From Chryseobacterium takakiae (GTDB taxonomy: Bacteria > Bacteroidota > Bacteroidia > Flavobacteriales > Weeksellaceae), in NCBI RefSeq assembly GCF_900129385.1, contig NZ_FQVO01000003.1, forward strand, positions 124,001 to 188,000: DNA of 64,000 nt, written 5' to 3'. Position 1 is the stretch's first letter. Every line of letters starts with the position of its first letter. Below, piece by piece: positions 58,715-64,000 of this stretch. The position numbers were made by a program, and so were the translations under genes. The notes under the pieces are model-generated. The model was not told the origin of the DNA, did not search any database, and saw only the letters and a list, made by a program, of their open reading frames with translations.

Positions 58715-59815
58715 TTAAAACGTATTAATAGTCCTAATAATCATATTTATTTGCTCATCATCCATCACAGGAGAAATAGGAAGGCTTAATACTTCTGCGT
58801 GAATTTTTTCACTTAAAGGATATGACAGCTCATTCCATTCTTTATACGCCTGCTGTTTGTGAGGAGCAACCGGGTAATGGATTAAAGTCTGAATCTTATT
58901 ATCAGTCAGGTAACTCTGCAGAGCATTCCTATCGGAGGTTCTGATGACGAACAAGTGCCATACATGTTCTTTTTCATGCTCAGGATATTCAGGAACTACA
59001 ATTTCAGGCGATTTAATTTCTGAAATATATCGTTTTGCAATCTTTCTTCTCAAGGTGTTTTCATGATCAAGATATTTTAATTTTACATTCAGAACTGCGG
59101 CCTGCATTTCATCCAGCCTTGAATTGAGTCCTTTATAAATGTTTAAATACTTCTGATTTGACCCATAATTGGCCAAGGCCCTTATCGTCGCTGCTAAGGT
59201 ATCGTCATTGGTAGTAACTGCGCCGGCGTCACCAATTGCCCCCAGATTTTTTCCGGGATAAAAGCTGAATCCGGCGGCATGACCAAGATTTCCTGTTTTT
59301 ATGCCATTCCATTCTGCTCCGATAGCCTGAGCATTATCTTCAATAATTTTTAAATTGTATTTTTCGGATAAATCTTTAAGCTTTTGAGAAAAAATAACAC
59401 GCCCATATAAATGAACAATGAGAATTCCCTTTGTTTTTGCACTGATCTTTTCTTCAATATGGGTAAGATTAATATTGTAAGTATCAATATCAGGTTCTAT
59501 CAGTACAGGTATCAGCCCGTTATCTGAAATAGCGAGAATAGAAGCAATATATGTATTCGAAGGGACGAGAATTTCATCACCGGGATTCATGACTCCTAAT
59601 TCGATATAGGCACGCAGTATAAGACGCAGCGCATCCAGTCCGTTTGCGACACCTATAGTATGTTTTACCCCGATATAATGAGAAAGATTTGCTTCAAATG
59701 AAGCTAGCTCCTGTCCCATTAAATACCAACCTGATTGGAAAACCTGCAATAGTTTTGCTTCAATTTCAGTATGATGCTGTAAGTTTATTTGCTGTAGATC
59801 TAAGAATTTAATCAT
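58715..59815 (-). CDS. DegT/DnrJ/EryC1-type sugar aminotransferase (FdtB/QdtB-like)
   Basis: A 366-residue PLP-dependent aminotransferase. The PLP lysine is K189 in [10 protein letters not shown]; the cofactor-binding aspartate is in [11 protein letters not shown], and [16 protein letters not shown] and [13 protein letters not shown] are the usual early blocks. The C-terminal [13 protein letters not shown] and [14 protein letters not shown] complete the fold. FdtB/QdtB-type members put the 3-amino group on dTDP-3-keto-6-deoxyhexose; they work after FdtA/QdtA ketoisomerases, which are present at 62139-62949. Hence a dTDP-Fuc3N or dTDP-Qui3N pathway is likely. Gaps to both neighbours are three bases. 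Confidence 0.93.
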   Translation of the reverse strand: MIKFLDLQQINLQHHTEIEAKLLQVFQSGWYLMGQELASFEANLSHYIGVKHTIGVANGLDALRLILRAYIELGVMNPGDEILVPSNTYIASILAISDNGLIPVLIEPDIDTYNINLTHIEEKISAKTKGILIVHLYGRVIFSQKLKDLSEKYNLKIIEDNAQAIGAEWNGIKTGNLGHAAGFSFYPGKNLGAIGDAGAVTTNDDTLAATIRALANYGSNQKYLNIYKGLNSRLDEMQAAVLNVKLKYLDHENTLRRKIAKRYISEIKSPEIVVPEYPEHEKEHVWHLFVIRTSDRNALQSYLTDNKIQTLIHYPVAPHKQQAYKEWNELSYPLSEKIHAEVLSLPISPVMDDEQINMIIRTINTF

Positions 59816-59818
59816 ATT

Positions 59819-60751
59819 TTAAAGTTTTATAGAGTAAAAATCCAGCACAATACCTCTGGCTCCCATATTTTCTTTCTGCTGAATAAGACCTTCGTTCAAT
59901 AACATGCCTTGTTTTTCTGTCGAAATACCAAAGCTGTAATATTTGCGTTCCTTGTATTTATTGATGAGTATATAATTGATAAAATCTAAAGCACCGAGTT
60001 TCCTTCCTTCCTGAGAAGCTGCCATGTATTGTGTATGTATCACATTCCCAAAATCAAAAATGACAATTCCGGCCAAGAGTGTATTGCCTTTCCGGGCTTC
60101 AAAAAGCTTGATTTGGTCCGGAAATTTTTCTTGTAATAATGAAATCTCTTTTATTGTATGCACGGGTTTCACACCAAATTTTTGCAGGACTTCCGAGAGC
60201 AGTTTCCAGTATTCATTAAAATCTTTATTTTCGGATACAACAATTTCTTTTTCTTTACATTTTTTCACCAACTGTCTTTTTGTTTCTGAAAAGCGGATGG
60301 GCTCCGAAAGATTGATGACCGAAGAAATATCTCTTCTTAACAGAATGGCATTGTGGCGGAAAAGAGCATATAAATCTTCTTCTGAAGGATATTTGTGGAA
60401 AATATGCGGAACCGTTTTATAGATCATCCGGCTAAAAGAAAGTTCCTGATAATATTTTATTATTTCACTGAAAATTTCCAGAACTTCAGCAGCTTTCACA
60501 TATTTTGACATAATTAATGACCCAAAGGTAAGCCCTGCATGAGATATTATATCTTTTCCGTCTTCATTAGCAGGAAATACAGCCTGAATTGTGTTTTTAT
60601 TGAAGATAAGCAGAGAATGGTCCGTAAAGCGATCAGAATGATATTCCATAAATTCCCTTTCAAAAAAGAAAAGTCCGTTTTTTGAAGTTGAGATAAAGGC
60701 ATTCCAATCCTTTTTGAGGGTATTATTATATTTTACTATTTCAAATTTCAT
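59819..60751 (-). CDS. GNAT/FemAB-like acyltransferase
   Basis: A 310-residue protein with two GNAT-like halves. It begins FEIVKYNNTLKKDWNAFISTSKNGLFFFEREFM, the lead-in of FemAB-like proteins in glycan loci, and has SENKDFNEYWKLLSEVLQKFGVKP, then LFEARKGNTLLAGIVIFDFGNVIHTQYMAAS as the beta-strand core of the acetyl-CoA or aminoacyl domain, and KYYSFGISTEKQGMLLNEGLIQQK. Such proteins N-acylate amino sugars or peptidoglycan. Its 11-base overlap with the hexapeptide acyltransferase gene and its place next to the aminotransferase fit amino-sugar modification. The acyl donor is unknown. Confidence 0.75.
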   Translation of the reverse strand: MKFEIVKYNNTLKKDWNAFISTSKNGLFFFEREFMEYHSDRFTDHSLLIFNKNTIQAVFPANEDGKDIISHAGLTFGSLIMSKYVKAAEVLEIFSEIIKYYQELSFSRMIYKTVPHIFHKYPSEEDLYALFRHNAILLRRDISSVINLSEPIRFSETKRQLVKKCKEKEIVVSENKDFNEYWKLLSEVLQKFGVKPVHTIKEISLLQEKFPDQIKLFEARKGNTLLAGIVIFDFGNVIHTQYMAASQEGRKLGALDFINYILINKYKERKYYSFGISTEKQGMLLNEGLIQQKENMGARGIVLDFYSIKL

Positions 60752-61229
60752 CTGGCTGCGGAAGTTTTTTTATAAGTTTTGCAGGATTTCCACCGATCAT
60801 AGAGTAATCCGGGAAGCTTTTGTTTACGAAACTATTAGCTGCTACAACACAAAATTTCCCAAGATGTACTCCGGGCATTATGACCACATTGGCCCCAATC
60901 CAACTGTGATCACCAACGGATACTTCATCTTCAGTAACCGGAAATATCTTTTGCATTTCTTCACTTGCATTAGGACCGGAATCTGTCATGATATTTACAT
61001 TTTGGGCTATAGAAACAGATTCGCCTATCCTGAGTTTTTTTCTATAGCCATTAAGGATAGAAAACATCCCTATATAAGATCTTTTTCCGATCTCCAGCTG
61101 ATGGGTTTCAGATCCGTATATACTGCAGAATTTTGCAATTTTTACGTGATCTGCTATTTTCACGTTATTTATTGTTGTGCTGGGATCAATCACAACATTT
61201 TCTCCTAAAGAAATATTACTTGTTTTCAT
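60741..61229 (-). CDS. Hexapeptide acyltransferase (possible FdtC/QdtC-like step)
   Basis: A 162-residue beta-helix acyltransferase from ATG 61229: NISLGENVVIDPSTTINNVKIADHVKI, LEIGKRSYIGMFSILNGYRKKLRIGESVSIA, VSVGDHSWIGANVVIMPGVHLGKFCVVAANS and SMIGGNPAKLIKKL. In a locus with FdtA- and FdtB-like genes, the third expected step is an N-acetyltransferase of this fold (FdtC/QdtC), so this gene is a candidate; others in the locus also are. The TTG at 61244 is rejected. It overlaps the upstream gene by 14 bases. Confidence 0.82.
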   Translation of the reverse strand: MKTSNISLGENVVIDPSTTINNVKIADHVKIAKFCSIYGSETHQLEIGKRSYIGMFSILNGYRKKLRIGESVSIAQNVNIMTDSGPNASEEMQKIFPVTEDEVSVGDHSWIGANVVIMPGVHLGKFCVVAANSFVNKSFPDYSMIGGNPAKLIKKLPQPDEI

Positions 61230-62142
61230 GGATAAAGAATTCAATAAGGTTAAGAATGTAATCCATCTCGAAGACTCCTAAAGCCTGATGCACCGGTAGG
61301 AAAAAAGCATCTTTTCCGTAAAAAACACTGCATTCAATCCCATGCTGCTGTAGAAATACCTTCAGCTTTACAATATCGCAGCCGTTGTTTTCAAACATAC
61401 ATACTGACGGCGTTTCAAACTCCGAATACTCAAAATAGGAAGTAAAACCAAGCTTCGTTAATCCTGCTATCATGTAGCAGTTATTATTTTTTCTTTGGTT
61501 AATGATATGTTCCGTATCCTGAAAATAATGAAGCACTAATTTTTGAAGATAATCCTTATAAATTTTGGTGTGGGTAATAGAGTAGTTTTCGCAGTTTATT
61601 TTCAGAATTCCTCCAAACTGTACGGGGAAAAACTTGGGGATGCTGTAAATGGTAAAGTCTCCGTGGGTTCCAATCAGGTTATTCTCATCATTAGAGAACA
61701 TGCTCATGGCACAATCTTCAATAATGGGCAGATTAAATTTTTTGACGGTTTCCATATCATTATAAATTTTACCGAATTCATGAATGATGAAAACCACTTT
61801 GGTTTTGTCCGTTTTTTGTCTGGACCATGTGCAAAATTTTTCAATCTCTTTCGTAACGCAACTGCTCACATAAGAGTTTGCGGTTGTTGTAAGAATAAGT
61901 ACTTCATCTTCTTTTTGAAGGAGGTAATGGCTTAAAGCTTTATTGATCGCTTCTTTTCCGCTTAAGAAATATTCATGTTTACCAAAAAATGAATTATACT
62001 TTTTTATTGTATTTTCGTTGCAAGAGCAGTCTTTTACAATCATGGCATTTTTTTCCAGATCCGCAGTGGAAAATGGACTGATAAAAAAGGAAGGCTGTCT
62101 GAAGCTTTCGGGATAGATGATCTGCTCTTTGTAAAAAATCAT
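61216..62142 (-). CDS. DegT-like PLP-fold protein, short and divergent
   Basis: A 308-residue protein with the skeleton of DegT/DnrJ/EryC1 aminotransferases: SGKEAINKALSHYLL and TTANSYVSSCV (substrate/PLP-phosphate loop), D143 in PIIEDCAMSMFS (pyridine-nitrogen contact) and candidate PLP lysine K170 in YSIPKFFPVQFGG. It is about 60 residues shorter than the standard family member at 58715 and the C-terminal lid (GIECSVFYGKDAFFLPVHQAL) is reduced. It may be an aminotransferase with an unusual sugar substrate or a degenerated partner. Its stop overlaps the next gene, and its start overlaps the FdtA-like gene by four bases. Confidence 0.72.
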   Translation of the reverse strand: MIFYKEQIIYPESFRQPSFFISPFSTADLEKNAMIVKDCSCNENTIKKYNSFFGKHEYFLSGKEAINKALSHYLLQKEDEVLILTTTANSYVSSCVTKEIEKFCTWSRQKTDKTKVVFIIHEFGKIYNDMETVKKFNLPIIEDCAMSMFSNDENNLIGTHGDFTIYSIPKFFPVQFGGILKINCENYSITHTKIYKDYLQKLVLHYFQDTEHIINQRKNNNCYMIAGLTKLGFTSYFEYSEFETPSVCMFENNGCDIVKLKVFLQQHGIECSVFYGKDAFFLPVHQALGVFEMDYILNLIEFFIHENK

Positions 62143-62558
62143 TTTCTTAATTTTTGGAAATCTTCATAATTTCTTATATAATCATTTTCATTATAATGAT
62201 GTGATGCCAGTACCAGGCAGATTGCACCGGATGAAAAATTAATTTCCGATGCCCAGATTCCAGGAGGAATATGCAATCCTATATTCGGACGGTTTAAAAA
62301 AACCTGTCTTTTGAATTTGCCGTCATCCAGAGAAATCTCAAAGCTTCCGCTTGCCGCAATTAAAAACTGATGGCATTCTTTGTGGGAGTGTGCTCCTCTG
62401 CTTTCACCACCCATAATATCATAGAGATAGAACACTCTTTTTACATTAAATGGAAATGGAGAATTGTTTTCTACAACAGTGAGATTGCCTTCATCGAAAG
62501 TAATTTTATTTAAATCAATCACGCTGCAGTCAAATATTGAAAAGCTGCTGTTTTTCAT
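62139..62558 (-). CDS. FdtA/QdtA-like dTDP-sugar 3,4-ketoisomerase (cupin), intact HxH
   Basis: A 139-residue cupin (WxcM-like domain). The catalytic pair is H57 and H59 in GESRGAHSHKECHQFLI, matching the RGxHAHK motif of FdtA/QdtA. Preceding strands (RVFYLYDIMGG) and following SFEISLDDGKF and GLHIPPGIWASE are also family-typical. FdtA moves the keto group of dTDP-4-keto-6-deoxyglucose from C4 to C3, the step before FdtB-type amination. The start is ATG 62558; a longer frame starts with TTG at 62582. It overlaps the upstream paralog by 29 bases and the downstream gene by four. Confidence 0.88.
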   Translation of the reverse strand: MKNSSFSIFDCSVIDLNKITFDEGNLTVVENNSPFPFNVKRVFYLYDIMGGESRGAHSHKECHQFLIAASGSFEISLDDGKFKRQVFLNRPNIGLHIPPGIWASEINFSSGAICLVLASHHYNENDYIRNYEDFQKLRK

Positions 62559-62949
62559 GAACCAATATTTTAAATTCTTCAAAATCTCTTATATAGTCAT
62601 TTTCATTATAGGGTTTATCAGATACAATAAGGGCAAGGGAATTGGTGGAGAAATTTTCTAATCTTCGCCAGTACATTTCGGGAATGTATAACCCATAATA
62701 AGATCTGTTCAATGAGAATCTCTGCTCATCTTTTCCATCATGCACAACAACATCAAAACTTCCGGACAAGGCAATTATAAATTCCTGCTGTTCTCTGAAC
62801 GCGTGGCTTCCCCTTACTTCTCCCCCGGGTACATCATAAATCCAATAGGTTCTGTTAATATCAAAAGGTAGTTGATTAGGATATTCAAAAAAAGAAAGAT
62901 TTCCCCTTTTGTCATAAATCTTAGGGAGTTGAATTATCTGAGGGATCAT
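62530..62949 (-). CDS. FdtA-like cupin with altered catalytic histidine
   Basis: A 139-residue paralog of the gene at 62139. It has [39 protein letters not shown], but where FdtA has the HxH pair it reads H49-A-F51, so the second histidine is phenylalanine. The other cupin strands ([38 protein letters not shown]) are intact. It may isomerise with different chemistry, act on another substrate, or be a non-catalytic partner of its neighbour. It starts at ATG 62949, four bases overlapping the ABC ATPase stop. Confidence 0.82.
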   Translation of the reverse strand: MIPQIIQLPKIYDKRGNLSFFEYPNQLPFDINRTYWIYDVPGGEVRGSHAFREQQEFIIALSGSFDVVVHDGKDEQRFSLNRSYYGLYIPEMYWRRLENFSTNSLALIVSDKPYNENDYIRDFEEFKILVHEKQQLFNI

Positions 62950-64000
62950 GGCGTTATTATTTTATAATCAAATGTGGGTCTTGTAATGCCTGGATAAACA
63001 TGCAGCATTTTTCCTACTTTTACATTTTCTATTTCAAATCCGATAAAATTGTCAACTCCAAAGAGAAGAACTCTCTGATCTTTTCCGAAGTACAATTTAA
63101 AATAGTAATTTCCTGCATTCAAAAACCCAGCAGGAATATCAAATTCCACGGTATATTCTCCTATTTGCGAATCATTATTTTCAGAAACAAATTTTCCTAC
63201 GTGAAAGATGACGAGCTCTTCATAATTTTTCAGCTCAAATGTCGTATCAAGAGTTATATTCGGGCAGTAGTTATGAAAAACGAGTTTCACATGTACACCT
63301 GATTCGATGTCTAGTAGCTTCCCTTTTATAGGGGATACGGCAAACGTTTTGATCCTTATATTTTCATTGCCTATGGCTTCTTCCAGATTTCCATCATAAT
63401 GATAAGAACTTTCTGCTTCATTATTTTTCTGATACTCGATTACGGTACTGAGGATATCTCCCTGATAGCTTATCTGTCCCTGATTAAGAAGAATTCCGTT
63501 ATTACAAAGCTCTTTTATGGCGGTCATATTATGGCTTACAAAAAGTATTGTCCTGCCTTCTCCTTTCGTAACATCACCCATTTTGCCCAGGCATTTTTTT
63601 TGAAACTCTGCATCGCCCACTGCCAACACCTCATCTACAATCAGAATTTCAGATTCCAGATGTGCAGCTACGGCAAACGCCAGACGTACATACATCCCGG
63701 AAGAATACCTTTTTACGGGAGTGTCAATATATCTTTCTACTCCTGAGAAATCCACAATTTCATCAAATTTCCTTTTGATCTCTTTCCGGGTCATCCCGAG
63801 GATGGCGCCGTTCAGAAATACATTCTCTCTGCCTGTCATTTCAGGATGGAAACCTGTTCCTACTTCTAGCAGCGATGCAATTCGTCCACGGGTATATATT
63901 TTTCCTGTTGTAGGTTTGGTGACTTTGCTTAATAATTTCAACAGAGTAGATTTCCCGGCTCCGTTTCTTCCGATAATGCCTACAGCATCGCCCTGTTCGA
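62946..64000 (-). CDS. Polysaccharide ABC exporter ATPase, Wzt-like with C-terminal cargo domain (5' end outside window)
   Basis: The frame is open up to the window edge; the visible part has 350 codons. Walker A ([15 protein letters not shown]) lies in the first 20 visible residues, followed by the signature [14 protein letters not shown], Walker [13 protein letters not shown] and the H-loop FVSHNMTA. After about residue 190 comes a separate beta-sandwich domain ([45 protein letters not shown]) like the C-terminal domain of Wzt, which reads the modified end of the finished O-polysaccharide. It pairs with a Wzm permease expected just outside. The shorter frame from TTG 63941 lacks Walker A and is not the true start. 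Confidence 0.93.
   Translation of the reverse strand, partial: EQGDAVGIIGRNGAGKSTLLKLLSKVTKPTTGKIYTRGRIASLLEVGTGFHPEMTGRENVFLNGAILGMTRKEIKRKFDEIVDFSGVERYIDTPVKRYSSGMYVRLAFAVAAHLESEILIVDEVLAVGDAEFQKKCLGKMGDVTKGEGRTILFVSHNMTAIKELCNNGILLNQGQISYQGDILSTVIEYQKNNEAESSYHYDGNLEEAIGNENIRIKTFAVSPIKGKLLDIESGVHVKLVFHNYCPNITLDTTFELKNYEELVIFHVGKFVSENNDSQIGEYTVEFDIPAGFLNAGNYYFKLYFGKDQRVLLFGVDNFIGFEIENVKVGKMLHVYPGITRPTFDYKIITP

Noticed and set aside
63939..63941. TTG 63941 as start of the ABC ATPase
   Set aside because: The frame upstream contains Walker A and remains open to the window end, so the true start is outside.
1..64000. tRNA, rRNA, insertion sequence, phage or toxin-antitoxin genes
   Set aside because: I looked through all gaps and found no cloverleaf, transposase, integrase or toxin-antitoxin pair that I could support.

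Overview
The window looks like a chromosomal piece of a Flavobacteriia member close to Chryseobacterium (family Weeksellaceae). The signs are an AT-rich genome, TAnnTTTG-type promoter boxes with very short leaders and little Shine-Dalgarno signal, type IX secretion (T9SS) type B sorting domains, an XrtF exosortase, SDDDD-type surface lipoproteins and a TonB-dependent receptor. No tRNA, rRNA, CRISPR array, insertion sequence or phage module is visible. No gene-free gap exceeds 300 bases; the largest, about 276 bases at 41228-41503, holds only a promoter box.

Layout. 1-1856: a cell-wall-sugar group (sugar-1-phosphate nucleotidyltransferase cut by the window edge, stand-alone RapZ C-terminal domain, AmgK-like kinase). 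1905-2857: exosortase XrtF and its partner. 2937-11605: housekeeping and metabolic genes (cation efflux, asd, a membrane protein, a TonB receptor, nadC-nadB, a nitroreductase). 11790-24058: four large T9SS type B secreted paralogs in two pairs around dnaB-rnhA, plus a TPR-like exported protein. 24146-28379: MFS transporter, GH3-family protein and three small exported proteins or lipoproteins. 28618-37594: mfd, three tandem secreted paralogs, two paralogous lipoproteins, pth and a small exported protein. 37817-41227: two beta-carbonic anhydrases with a SulP anion transporter and a small exported protein, probably a bicarbonate module.

41504-64000: a large surface-glycan locus that runs off the right edge. 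It holds a Wzt-type ABC ATPase with a C-terminal cargo domain, two FdtA-like ketoisomerases, two DegT-type aminotransferase-like proteins, several hexapeptide acyltransferases, a GNAT/FemAB-like protein, at least seven glycosyltransferases, two WbsX-type proteins, an OafA-type acyltransferase and a phosphoethanolamine-transferase-like enzyme. In its middle, on the opposite strand, lies a KAS III-ACP-SDR cassette. The simplest reading is a polysaccharide exported by an ABC system, built with a 3-amino-3,6-dideoxyhexose (FdtA/FdtB logic), and possibly decorated with a custom short acyl chain made by the KAS III-ACP-SDR cassette.

Starts were placed using promoter boxes. In several genes the longest reading frame begins with TTG or GTG inside or upstream of a TAnnTTTG box, so the next ATG was chosen (AmgK-like, TPR-like, 84-residue repeat protein, mfd, first secreted paralog, 49381 acyltransferase, KAS III). 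Many mRNAs appear leaderless or nearly so.
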